Source of the DNA: Paeniglutamicibacter psychrophenolicus
GTDB taxonomy: Bacteria; Actinomycetota; Actinomycetes; Actinomycetales; Micrococcaceae
Assembly: GCF_030812255.1 (NCBI RefSeq)
Contig: NZ_JAUSSH010000006.1
Coordinates: 62,001-126,000, forward strand
Length of the DNA stretch: 64,000 bases
Direction: 5' to 3'
In this document: one piece after another, positions 24,498-32,527 of the stretch
Layout of the letters: each line of letters opens with the position of its first letter
How positions within the stretch are numbered: the stretch's first letter is position 1
Program-made: the position numbers and the translations under genes
The notes under the pieces: generated by a model
Databases searched by the model: none
What the model saw: only the letters and a program-made list of their open reading frames with translations
Told to the model about the DNA's origin: nothing

Positions 24498-26894
24498 ATG
24501 AAAATCGCAGTTGTTGGCGGCGGCCCCGGCGGCCTGTACTTCGCGGCCCTGATGAAGCAGCTCGACCCCGCCCACGAGGTCACCGTCTGGGAGCGCAACG
24601 CGGCCTCGGACACCTTTGGCTTCGGCGTGGTCTTCTCGGATGAGACCCTCGGCGGCATCGGCAACGCCGACACCGTCATTGCCGATTACATGTCCCGGCG
24701 CTTCGCCCGCTGGAGTGACATCGACATCCACTTCCGCGGGCAGATGCACACCGTGGGAGGCCAGGGCTTTGCCGCCATGAGCCGCAAGGAACTGCTCCAG
24801 CTGCTGCAGCGCCGCGCCATCGAACTTGGCGTCGACGTGCGCTTCTCGACCATCGCCCCGGATGTGGAAGAGCTTTCGGCAAACTACAACCTGGTGCTGG
24901 CCGCGGATGGCTTGAACTCCGCGATCCGCACCCGCTTTGCCGAGTCCTTCAAGCCGTCCCTGGATGCGCGCACCTCGAAGTACATGTGGCTGGGCACCGA
25001 CCAGGTGTTCGAGGCCTTCAAGTTCTTCGTCAAGGAGACCGATGCCGGGACCATGCAGATCCACGGCTACCCGTACTCGGAGACGGGCTCGACCTTCATC
25101 GTGGAAATGCACGAGGACGTCTGGCGGGCCGCGGGCTTCGACGAGACGCAGGACGAGGTGTTCGCCCCCGGGGTGAGCGATGAGAAGGCGGTGGCCAAGG
25201 TCAAGGAGATCTTCGCCGAGGAACTGGCCGGCCACAACGTGCTGACCAACAACTCGAAGTGGATCAACTTCACCACCGTGCGCAATGAAAACTGGCGCCA
25301 CGAAAACATCGTGCTGCTCGGCGATGCCGCGCACACCGCGCACTTCTCCATCGGCTCGGGCACCAAGCTCGCCATGGAGGACTCCTTGGCGCTGGCAGCC
25401 TGCCTGCACGAACACCCCTCCGTCGAGGCGGCACTGGAAGCCTATGAGACCGAGCGCCGCCCGGTGGTCGCCTCCACCCAGCGCGCCGCCCAGGCCTCGC
25501 TGGAGTGGTTCGAGAACATCGGGCAGTACAAGGACCAGGACCCGGTGCAGTTCTGCTTCAACCTGCTCACCCGCTCCCGCCGCATCACCTATGAGAACCT
25601 GTTGCTGCGCGACACCAGCTTCGCCGCGAAGGTCGACGCCGACTTCGCGCGCCGGGCTGGCTCCGCGGAAACCGCACCGGCAATGTTCCAGCCCTACAGG
25701 ATCGGCGAGCTGGAGTTGGTGAACCGCGTGGTGGTCTCACCCATGGACATGTACTCGGCCACCGACGGCGTGCCCGGGGACTTCCACCTGGTGCACCTGG
25801 GATCCAAGGCCATGGGTGGCGCCGGGCTGGTCATGACCGAAATGGTCTGCGTCTCGGACATCGGGCGCATCACCCCCGGCTGCACGGGTTTGTACAACGA
25901 CGAGCAGGCGGGCGCCTGGAAACGCATCACCGACTACGTGCACGGCAACTCGAACGCCAAGATCGGCGCGCAGATCGGCCACTCCGGACGCAAGGGCTCC
26001 ACCAGGCTCATGTGGGAGGGCATCGACGAGCCCCTGGAAGCCGGCAATTGGGAGGTGCTGGCGCCCAGCGCGATCCCCTACGGCGAAGGCTGCCACGTCC
26101 CGGTGGAAATGGACCGCAAGCAGATGGATGAGGTCCGCGAACAGTTCGTCTCCGCGGCCCGGCGTGCCGACGCGGCGGGCTTCGACCTGCTGGAGCTGCA
26201 CGCGGCCCACGGCTACCTGCTTTCCTCCTTCCTTTCCCCGCTGTCGAACAAGCGCACCGACGGGTACGGCGGATCGCTGGAAAACCGCCTGCGCTATCCG
26301 CTGGAGGTGCTCGATGCGGTGCGCGGTGCATGGCCGGCGCACAAGCCGATCGGTGTGCGCATCTCCGCCACCGACTGGGCCGAGGGCGGGAACACCGAGG
26401 ACGACGCGCTGGCCATCGCCCAGGCGTTCATCGAGCACGGGGTCAAGTCAATCGACGTCTCCTCCGGGCAGATCGTGCGCAATGAACGCCCCGCGTTCGG
26501 GCGCAGCTACCAGACCCCGTTCGCGGACAAGATCCGCAACCAGGTCGCGGCGGCGGCGGGCGTCGCGGTCATCGCGGTCGGGGCGATCTCCTCCTACGAC
26601 GATGTGAACTCGATCCTGCTGGCGGGACGTGCAGATCTGGTCGCCCTGGGCCGCACGCACCTGTACAACCCGCAGTGGACGCTGCAGGCGGCCGCCGAGC
26701 AGGACTACGTCGGGGACGGAGCCACCTGGCCGCTGCCGTTCAAGGCCGGGCGCCGCAAGCCGCCGAGCGCCCGCACCGACGCGGTCCGCCCGCGCCTGTC
26801 GCTGCTGAAGGAGGACGAGCTTGACGAGCAGGTCCACCTGCGCTGGACCCCGGCCAAGGACAAGGCAACCGGGAACCTGGTGCCGAGCGTCTAG
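24498..26894 (+). CDS. Fused FAD monooxygenase / Old Yellow Enzyme (aryl-CoA hydroxylase-reductase)
   Basis: A 798-residue fusion. Residues 1-385 form a class A FAD monooxygenase: GxGxxG in IAVVGGGPGGLYFAALMKQL and the GD motif in LLGDAAHTAHF. Residues about 395-770 form an OYE-type FMN barrel: FQPYRIGELELVNRVVVSPM, IGAQIGHSGRKGS and DLLELHAAHGYLLSSFLSP. This is the layout of 2-aminobenzoyl-CoA monooxygenase/reductase and of proteins named bifunctional salicylyl-CoA 5-hydroxylase/oxidoreductase. The first half hydroxylates the ring of the CoA thioester and the second can reduce the product and break aromaticity. The ligase upstream supplies the substrate. GAAAGGA precedes the ATG. Which of the two chemistries applies cannot be told here. 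Confidence 0.93.
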   Translation: MKIAVVGGGPGGLYFAALMKQLDPAHEVTVWERNAASDTFGFGVVFSDETLGGIGNADTVIADYMSRRFARWSDIDIHFRGQMHTVGGQGFAAMSRKELLQLLQRRAIELGVDVRFSTIAPDVEELSANYNLVLAADGLNSAIRTRFAESFKPSLDARTSKYMWLGTDQVFEAFKFFVKETDAGTMQIHGYPYSETGSTFIVEMHEDVWRAAGFDETQDEVFAPGVSDEKAVAKVKEIFAEELAGHNVLTNNSKWINFTTVRNENWRHENIVLLGDAAHTAHFSIGSGTKLAMEDSLALAACLHEHPSVEAALEAYETERRPVVASTQRAAQASLEWFENIGQYKDQDPVQFCFNLLTRSRRITYENLLLRDTSFAAKVDADFARRAGSAETAPAMFQPYRIGELELVNRVVVSPMDMYSATDGVPGDFHLVHLGSKAMGGAGLVMTEMVCVSDIGRITPGCTGLYNDEQAGAWKRITDYVHGNSNAKIGAQIGHSGRKGSTRLMWEGIDEPLEAGNWEVLAPSAIPYGEGCHVPVEMDRKQMDEVREQFVSAARRADAAGFDLLELHAAHGYLLSSFLSPLSNKRTDGYGGSLENRLRYPLEVLDAVRGAWPAHKPIGVRISATDWAEGGNTEDDALAIAQAFIEHGVKSIDVSSGQIVRNERPAFGRSYQTPFADKIRNQVAAAAGVAVIAVGAISSYDDVNSILLAGRADLVALGRTHLYNPQWTLQAAAEQDYVGDGATWPLPFKAGRRKPPSARTDAVRPRLSLLKEDELDEQVHLRWTPAKDKATGNLVPSV

Positions 26895-26909
26895 CATCGG
26901 AAGCAGGGC

Positions 26910-26950
26910 GGGAGTGGCTCGATTCGCGTGAAGCGGGGTGAGCCGCTCCC
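26910..26950 (+). terminator. Terminator hairpin after hydroxylase gene
   Basis: Arms GGGAGTGGCTC and GAGCCGCTCCC pair with one mismatch, 15 bases past the plus-strand stop. It is probably the terminator of the FAH-to-hydroxylase run. Confidence 0.65.
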
Positions 26951-27003
26951 TCTGTGCATTCCCGCCAAGATCCGGAGTGGCGCCATGCAGAAGACACCGA
27001 AAA

Positions 27004-27048
27004 GCGCGGAGTGCCGGCGAGGAACGTTTCCCACCCGGCACTCCGCGC
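27004..27048 (-). terminator. Terminator hairpin after ThDP-enzyme gene
   Basis: Perfect 14-bp arms GCGCGGAGTGCCGG and CCGGCACTCCGCGC with a 17-base loop, just past the minus-strand stop at 27070. It probably ends the hotdog-cyclase-ThDP transcript. Confidence 0.75.
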
Positions 27049-27069
27049 CGGTGATTCCGGGCGATTGCC

Positions 27070-28728
27070 TTAGTGCCCCTTGAACGCCTCCGCGAGCCAC
27101 CAGGCACCCGAGTCCGAGGCGATCTTTGCGTCGATGACCAGCGGCCTGCTTGGGCTTGAATCCAGCCATGCCTGCACCGCGTCCAGGTCCGCGAGGGTGC
27201 GCACGGTGATCCCGTCGGCGCCGAATCCGCGGCCAATGGCGGCGAAGTCGGTGTCCGGGAATTGCACGATGCCCATGTCCGCTTCCGGGTTCCCGGTCCC
27301 GAAGTGGTGAACCTCGGCGCCGTAGGCCGCGTCGTTGTAGACGATGCAGACCAGCGGCATGCCCAGCCGCACCGCGGTGTCCAGCTCGGCGATGGCCATG
27401 TGGAAGCCGCCGTCGCCGGTGCCCAGCACCGGCATGCGTCCGGGCTGTGCCAAGCCCGCACCGATGGCCGTGTACAGGCCAAGCCCGATGGACTGGAACG
27501 CCTGGGTGAAGCAGAACCCGAATTCGTCGGGCACCGAGAGGTACTGACTGGGGTAGCCCATGAAGTTCCCGGAATCCACACTGACGATGCGCTCGGCCGG
27601 AAGCAGCTCGTCGAGGCGCTTGGTCAGCGCGCGCGGGTCGATGAGCCGAGCGTCGGACAGGTCACCGAAGTCGACCTGGTTCCAGTGGATCGATTCCTTG
27701 ATGCGCGCGGCGACGGCAGCGGTGCGGTAGCCCTCGCGGGCCTGAACGTTGCGGGCTAGCAGCCCTTCGAGCACGTCTGCCGCGCACTGCGCCGAGTCCC
27801 CCACGATTCCCAGGTCGATGGGCCGGTTGGCCCCCAGCGCTTGCTCCTCCAGGTCGACCTGGACGACCCTGGTGTCGGTGCCGATCAGGTGCCCGTGACG
27901 CATGGTCCACATGTTCAGCGCGCAGCCGAAGCCGATGATGAGATCCGCATCGGTGATCAGTTCGGCCGCCAGGGGCGAGGAGAACCCGCCGGAAATGCCG
28001 AGGTTGAACTCGTCCTCATTAAACAGGCCCTTGGCCACCGCGGAGGTCGCCACCAGGGCACCGGCATGCTTCGCCAGGTCCAGGATCTCGTCCCGGGCCC
28101 CGCGCCCGCCGCGGCCGGCGACGAACACCGGGCGCGTGGCCTTGCCGATCAGCTCTGCGAGGGCCTTCACCGAGGCGCGCGAGGGCCGGATCGGTTCCGC
28201 CGGGGCCATGGACGCCGTCGCCTGGGCCTGCTCGTCCGTGGCTTCTTGAGCTTGGACGTCCAGCGGCAGGTTCAACACCACGGTGCGGCGGTCGTTCACC
28301 GCGCGGCGGTACGCGCGAATGGTGTCAGCCACCGCCGACCGGGCAGAGTTCACGCGCTCGGGCACCGCATAGACGGATGCGGCAAAGGCGTCCTGGTCCA
28401 TGGCGAAATTCGAGTAAACCGCGGATGGCGCCGCCTCGGCGGCCAGCACGATCATCGGGGTGCGGGACTTGGCCGCCTCCCCTATGCCGGTTGCCGCGTT
28501 GGTCAGCCCGCAGCCCTGGTGCACCGAGAGCAGGGCCACCTGCCCGCTGCCCCGTGAGTAGGCATCGGCCATGGTGGCGGCCCCGCCCTCGTGCCGGGCC
28601 GCTGTGAAGGGAACCCCGTGTTCGACCAGGGTGTTGGTGATGGTGAAGTTGCCCGAGCCCACCACTCCGAAGCAGTGGCCGACGCCGAGTTCGGCCAGGG
28701 TCTTGCCGACGAGTTGTGCAACGTTCAT
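27070..28728 (-). CDS. Thiamine diphosphate-dependent enzyme (acetolactate synthase-like)
   Basis: A 552-residue ThDP enzyme with the usual three domains: an N-terminal PYR domain holding the catalytic Glu in ARHEGGAATMADAYS (Glu near residue 47), a central domain, and a C-terminal PP domain with GTGDGGFHMAIAELD and VYNDAAYG (the GDG...N site for ThDP-Mg). The family includes acetolactate synthases, benzoylformate decarboxylase and cyclohexane-1,2-dione hydrolase; the last opens a ring diketone. No small subunit gene is nearby and no other amino acid synthesis gene, so acetolactate synthesis is unlikely. The ATG at 28728 lies 2 bases after the cyclase stop. A ring-cleaving or decarboxylating role in the aromatic cluster is inferred. 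Confidence 0.88.
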   Translation of the reverse strand: MNVAQLVGKTLAELGVGHCFGVVGSGNFTITNTLVEHGVPFTAARHEGGAATMADAYSRGSGQVALLSVHQGCGLTNAATGIGEAAKSRTPMIVLAAEAAPSAVYSNFAMDQDAFAASVYAVPERVNSARSAVADTIRAYRRAVNDRRTVVLNLPLDVQAQEATDEQAQATASMAPAEPIRPSRASVKALAELIGKATRPVFVAGRGGRGARDEILDLAKHAGALVATSAVAKGLFNEDEFNLGISGGFSSPLAAELITDADLIIGFGCALNMWTMRHGHLIGTDTRVVQVDLEEQALGANRPIDLGIVGDSAQCAADVLEGLLARNVQAREGYRTAAVAARIKESIHWNQVDFGDLSDARLIDPRALTKRLDELLPAERIVSVDSGNFMGYPSQYLSVPDEFGFCFTQAFQSIGLGLYTAIGAGLAQPGRMPVLGTGDGGFHMAIAELDTAVRLGMPLVCIVYNDAAYGAEVHHFGTGNPEADMGIVQFPDTDFAAIGRGFGADGITVRTLADLDAVQAWLDSSPSRPLVIDAKIASDSGAWWLAEAFKGH

Positions 28729-28730
28729 GG

Positions 28731-29507
28731 TCAGTTCCTTCCAACCATGGCGAGCACGCGCGTGGGAGCACCGGTGCCGCCGACGATCGGCAGCGGGGCC
28801 ACCACGATCATGGCCCCATGGGTGGGCAGCTTGTCCAGGTTCTTCAGCGAGGTGATGCCATATTTGTCGGCGCCCAGCAGGAAGTAGTGCATCGGGAACG
28901 GCGGGTTCAGCGCCCCGGCGTTCCCGGCGTCGATGCCCACGGTTTCCACCCCGATGCCGGAGATGTCGAGCTCCTCGGCGATCCACTTGGCGCACTCGGC
29001 GGTGAAGCCCGGGGTGTGGGATCCGTCCTCGTCCAGGTTCAGGAATGCCTGCTTGTCGTGGTCAAAGCGATTCCAGCCGGTGTGGAAGAGCAACCACGCA
29101 TTGGCCGGGAAAGTTCCATGTTCCTCCTGCCAGGTCACCAGGTGCTCCACGTCGATCAGGAAGTCGGGGTCCGCGGATGATTGCTCGCTGAAGTCCAGGA
29201 CCACCGCGGGACCGATGAGGCGTGCGGGGTCGAGCTGGGAGACGTCCTTGCCCTCGCGCCCGGAGATCCAGTGGATCGGGGCGTCGATGTGCGTGCCGAT
29301 GTGCTCGCCGGTGTGGATGTTGTGGTGCTTCCAGTACGGGCCGGGCTCGTTGTAGGCGGAGACCTCTTCGATGCGGAAGTCGATCAGGTTGGCGAACGGC
29401 TCGGGCAGCACCAGCGTGGGGGTCTGGGCCGACAGCGGCGCGGTCAGGTCGACCACTTCCACCGTGCCTGTTGCCAGCGAGGAAAGCATGTTTTGTACGG
29501 GGCTCAT
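28731..29507 (-). CDS. Cyclase/kynurenine formamidase-family hydrolase
   Basis: A 258-residue member of the cyclase family (COG1878). The metal motif HIGTHIDAPIHW (H-x-G-T-H-x-D-x-P-x-H) is complete. Family members include kynurenine formamidase, isatin hydrolase and other enzymes that hydrolyse C-N or C-C bonds with Zn or Mn. The ATG at 29507 follows AGGAACC. It is followed within 2 bases by the ThDP enzyme and preceded by a hotdog thioesterase, which suggests consecutive steps. If the pathway acts on an anthranilate-like substrate, opening of an amide- or lactam-like ring would be a fitting reaction; this is a guess. Confidence 0.88.
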   Translation of the reverse strand: MSPVQNMLSSLATGTVEVVDLTAPLSAQTPTLVLPEPFANLIDFRIEEVSAYNEPGPYWKHHNIHTGEHIGTHIDAPIHWISGREGKDVSQLDPARLIGPAVVLDFSEQSSADPDFLIDVEHLVTWQEEHGTFPANAWLLFHTGWNRFDHDKQAFLNLDEDGSHTPGFTAECAKWIAEELDISGIGVETVGIDAGNAGALNPPFPMHYFLLGADKYGITSLKNLDKLPTHGAMIVVAPLPIVGGTGAPTRVLAMVGRN

Positions 29508-29588
29508 GGTGGGTTCCTGTGTTGTTGGTGGCCAGAGTGTGGATTCCGGTCAGGCTAGCAGCGAACCAAGGTCGCCTGCATGCCCTGC

Positions 29589-30080
29589 TCAGATGGTGGA
29601 TCGTTGTTTCAGCGCGGCAAGGACCGTCGCCGGCCAAGGTGCCGATTTTTCGGCGCCTTCGGGCACGCAAACCGTTACAAAGCGACCTTCGGCCGCGAGC
29701 ACGGCTTCGCGCCCTTCGTGTGGATGCCCCCAGACCTTGAAGGCAAAGGAGATGGAGCTGGTACCGACATGTTCGATGGCCACTGCGGTGCTCACGCGTT
29801 GCCCGAAGTAGAGTTTTGCGCGGTAGTCGATTTCGTGGCGTACCCGAGGTGCATTCCCGAAGTAGGAAACGACTCCCAGCTCCCGAAAGAGCCTGGCTTC
29901 GGCGGCCTCGACAAACCTCATCACCACGGAGTTGTGTTGGTGCCCGGCCGCATCGGTGTCGATCCATTCGATGTGGCGCTCAAGCACACTTCCGGACAAG
30001 CCGGCGGCCAGGAACTCCTCTGCCGCATCCGCAACGGCAGACACTTGCGATGCACCCATGTCATCCGATTGTCCGATCAT
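29589..30080 (-). CDS. Small hotdog thioesterase (4HBT/YbgC-type)
   Basis: A 163-residue single-hotdog protein. The 4HBT motif is visible as EWIDTDAAGHQHNSVVMRF, with the catalytic Asp and the D-x-x-G-H-x-x-N region. Such enzymes hydrolyse aryl- or acyl-CoA. The ATG at 30080 follows GGAGAAAA; an ATG at 30059 is an alternative. It heads the minus-strand trio with cyclase and ThDP enzyme, 81 bases from the cyclase gene, and is divergent from the aromatic-acid permease. It differs in type from the TesB-like enzyme in the same cluster. Confidence 0.82.
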   Translation of the reverse strand: MIGQSDDMGASQVSAVADAAEEFLAAGLSGSVLERHIEWIDTDAAGHQHNSVVMRFVEAAEARLFRELGVVSYFGNAPRVRHEIDYRAKLYFGQRVSTAVAIEHVGTSSISFAFKVWGHPHEGREAVLAAEGRFVTVCVPEGAEKSAPWPATVLAALKQRSTI

Positions 30081-30105
30081 CGTAAAGTTTTCTCCATCAA
30101 TCTAT

Positions 30106-30121
30106 TGTTACGCACGTCACA
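30106..30121. promoter_or_regulatory. CRP/GlxR-like site in divergent thioesterase/permease region
   Basis: TGTTACGCACGTCACA matches TGTGA-N6-TCACA at 9 of 10 fixed positions and lies 26 bases from the hotdog start and 74 from the MFS start. It resembles the site at 20368 and the site at 61549. Confidence 0.6.
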
Positions 30122-30195
30122 TTAACGACATAATACAAGCATTCGCTGTTCCACCTCCATCAAGACTTGACCCCTTCACATGAGGAGCCCTAAGC

Positions 30196-31539
30196 ATGGC
30201 GGCAACACAAACCAGCACCGACTGGAACATCCCCAAACGCACCACCTCGGTGGTCCTCTTTGCCTGTTGGCTGGCGATCTTGGCCGAAGGCTACGACGTT
30301 GGAGTCCTTGGCGCCGTCCTGCCGGCGTTGGCCGAGTACCAGGAATGGTCGCTGACCCCGCTGCAGCTTGGCGGACTGGGCGCCTATGCGCTGGTCGGCA
30401 TGCTTTTCGGAGCCCTGTTCATCGGAACCCTGAGCGATGTCATCGGTCGGCGCAGGATGCTCCTGCTCTCGATGGCGATCTTCACCATTACCCAGGCCGG
30501 GGCCGCCCTGGCCCCGACCCCGGAGATGTTTGGCTTGTTCCGCTTCCTCGGCGGCCTGGGCATGGGCGGAATCATTCCCGTCGCCGCGGCATTGACGATC
30601 GAATACTCGGCACCCAGGAAGCGGTCGCTGAACTACGGCATCATGTACTCGGGCTATTCGCTGGGCATCGTCGCCGCGGCCATGGTGGCCATGGCCTTGC
30701 TGCCGACGCTTGGCTGGCGCTGGGTGATTGCCGTGGGCACGCTTCCGATCTTGATCCTTCCCGTGGTCGCCTGGCTCATTCCCGAATCCCTTGAATACCT
30801 GGTGGCCAAGGGCAGGATCCCCGAGGCCAAGGCGCTGGCCGCGAAGTTGAATGTGCGCGACTACCAGCCGGTAGCGCCGGCGAACCCGGGCCGGAGGATC
30901 CCTTGGCGCGAGGTCATGGCCTCCATGTTCTCCCGCAAGTATCTGCGCTCAACGGTGTTCTTCTGGATCTCGCTGTTCTGCGGGATGGTGCTGGTCTATG
31001 GCCTGAACACGTGGCTGCCACAGATCATGCGCAAGGCAGGCTACGACCTGGGATCCTCCCTGGCCTTCCTGCTCGTGTTCTCCCTGGCTTCCGCAATCGG
31101 CGGGCTGGTCCTGGGCTTCCTCGCCGACAGATATGGACAGAAGACCATCCTGGTGCTCTTCTACCTGCTCGGCGCCGGCGGCATCCTGTTGCTGATGTTC
31201 CCGAACACCATGTTCGTGAACCTCTGCTTTGTGGCGTTTGCCGGCATCGGATCGATCTCCACCTCCCTGGTGCTCACCGGATACATTGCCGACTACTACC
31301 CGGCCGCCCAGCGCGGCACAGCCACCGGCTGGGCACTGTCTTTCGCACGCATCGGTGCCATCTCCGGGCCGATCATCGGCGGCTGGATTGCATCAACGGG
31401 ACTGAGCTTCGAGTTCAACTTCATCTTCTTCGCCATCGTTGGAGTGGTGGCCGCCATTGCCGTTGCATTGATCCCGAAGCGGATCGTCGAGACGCCGGCA
31501 GCGGCGGAAATCCTCGAACGCGAGGCATCGTTCGACTAG
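30196..31539 (+). CDS. MFS aromatic acid:H+ symporter (AAHS family)
   Basis: A 447-residue 12-helix MFS transporter. The AAHS hallmark appears as AEGYDVGVLGAVLPAL in the first helix, and the loop 2-3 motif as GTLSDVIGRRRMLL; PRKRSLNYGIMYSGYSLG is also typical. Relatives (PcaK, BenK, MhpT, GenK) import benzoate-type acids with protons. RBS GAGGAGCC precedes the ATG at 30196. It probably imports the substrate of the catabolic cluster. A terminator follows. Confidence 0.92.
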   Translation: MAATQTSTDWNIPKRTTSVVLFACWLAILAEGYDVGVLGAVLPALAEYQEWSLTPLQLGGLGAYALVGMLFGALFIGTLSDVIGRRRMLLLSMAIFTITQAGAALAPTPEMFGLFRFLGGLGMGGIIPVAAALTIEYSAPRKRSLNYGIMYSGYSLGIVAAAMVAMALLPTLGWRWVIAVGTLPILILPVVAWLIPESLEYLVAKGRIPEAKALAAKLNVRDYQPVAPANPGRRIPWREVMASMFSRKYLRSTVFFWISLFCGMVLVYGLNTWLPQIMRKAGYDLGSSLAFLLVFSLASAIGGLVLGFLADRYGQKTILVLFYLLGAGGILLLMFPNTMFVNLCFVAFAGIGSISTSLVLTGYIADYYPAAQRGTATGWALSFARIGAISGPIIGGWIASTGLSFEFNFIFFAIVGVVAAIAVALIPKRIVETPAAAEILEREASFD

Positions 31540-31563
31540 ACACATACACCACCCTGCAATATG

Positions 31564-31623
31564 GGCGGGGCACCCCGGCTGGATCGGAACATCCTGGTTC
31601 CACCGGCTTGTGGGTGCCCCGCC
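31564..31623 (+). terminator. Terminator hairpin after MFS permease
   Basis: Perfect 12-bp arms GGCGGGGCACCC and GGGTGCCCCGCC enclose a 36-base loop and are followed by TTTCGCTT. It closes the aromatic cluster on the right. Confidence 0.75.
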
Positions 31624-31694
31624 TTTCGCTTGCCACGCAAAGCCCGAAGCATCCCGGCACCACCCCTGGCATCGCAACCCAAATATCAGATGAA

Positions 31695-31721
31695 AAGTAC
31701 TTGTCATAATGGAAAGTACTT
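31695..31721 (+). promoter_or_regulatory. Twin AAGTACTT palindromes around a -10 box
   Basis: Two copies of the palindrome AAGTACTT (31695-31702 and 31714-31721), 19 bases apart, flank CATAAT (31705-31710), a likely -10 box. A repressor bound there would block RNA polymerase. The downstream winged-helix gene is the obvious candidate, giving auto-regulation; this is inferred. Confidence 0.6.
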
Positions 31722-31775
31722 GCGTACCATGGTGGAAAGGCTGGATCGCCAGCAATCATCCGCAAGGAGACCGCC

Positions 31776-32213
31776 ATGGACAACAACGAGCTTTCATCCT
31801 CAGCCGCCCGGGACCTGCTCAACGAGGCGGGCCGGCTCGGTGCCGCCTCGCGCTCCGGTGCCAGCTGGCCGCACATCACGATGCTGTTGGGCCTGGGTGC
31901 AATTTCTTCGCTGTCGCTGCTCGCGTTCTGGCTCGTCGGCCAGTTCGACGAGTCACTGATCTGGATCCCCATGGTCGGGATGCTGGCCTGGCTGGGCATC
32001 TTCATGGCCGTGATGCTGTACTTCGGCAGGTCCACGAAGCAGGGCTTCACCGTCCGCTGGGGCATCTGCATCGGAATCTGGGCCGTGCTGTGGGGCATCG
32101 GGTGCGTCGTCGGGCTCAACTTCTTCGCCGAAGACCTGTGGTTCTTCGCCGCCACCGCGGCCGCCACCACGATCGCCACCGTGGTGGGCGCCTGGACCGA
32201 GGCCTCCAAATGA
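31776..32213 (+). CDS. Small integral membrane protein, paired with a regulator
   Basis: A 145-residue protein with about four hydrophobic segments (ITMLLGLGAISSLSLLAFWL, LIWIPMVGMLAWLGIFMAVM and two more). No known domain is recognised. The ATG at 31776 follows AAGGAG. Its stop overlaps the start of the winged-helix regulator as ATGA. Membrane protein/regulator pairs of this kind often sense membrane or antibiotic stress, but nothing shown here proves it. Confidence 0.72.
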   Translation: MDNNELSSSAARDLLNEAGRLGAASRSGASWPHITMLLGLGAISSLSLLAFWLVGQFDESLIWIPMVGMLAWLGIFMAVMLYFGRSTKQGFTVRWGICIGIWAVLWGIGCVVGLNFFAEDLWFFAATAAATTIATVVGAWTEASK

Positions 32214-32524
32214 GCACGCCGGAGACCCCCTCGCACCCCCGCCACCAGCTGGCCGAGGACCTCGCGCACCCGGTGCGCTTCTCGATGGCCGCCGCGCTCG
32301 CCGCCACCGACGAGACGGAATTCGCGGTGCTCCGCGACCACCTGCAGGTCAGCGACTCGGTGCTCAGCCGCCAGGCCTCCGCCCTGGAGGCCGCCGGCAT
32401 CGTGCGCATCCGCAAGGGCTACATCGGCAAGCGTCCGCGCACCTGGCTCTCGCTGACCAAGGCCGGCCGGGAGACCTGGGCCCGGCACCTGGCCGCGCTG
32501 CAGGCCATTGCCTCCGGCAGCTGA
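32210..32524 (+). CDS. Winged-helix transcriptional regulator
   Basis: A 104-residue winged-helix protein of the small MarR/ArsR-like kind (HTH_34 type): HPVRFSMAAALAATDETEFA, recognition helix VSDSVLSRQASALEAAGIVR, wing RKGYIGKRPRTWLSLTKAGR. It has no sensor domain, so it probably binds DNA as a dimer with a small ligand or none. The start overlaps the membrane protein stop. It probably acts on the AAGTACTT pair upstream. Confidence 0.82.
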   Translation: MSTPETPSHPRHQLAEDLAHPVRFSMAAALAATDETEFAVLRDHLQVSDSVLSRQASALEAAGIVRIRKGYIGKRPRTWLSLTKAGRETWARHLAALQAIASGS

Positions 32525-32527
32525 GTC

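Noticed and set aside
27070-28728. Acetolactate synthase of branched-chain amino acid synthesis
   Set aside because: No small subunit, ilvC or leu genes are near, and the context is aromatic catabolism.
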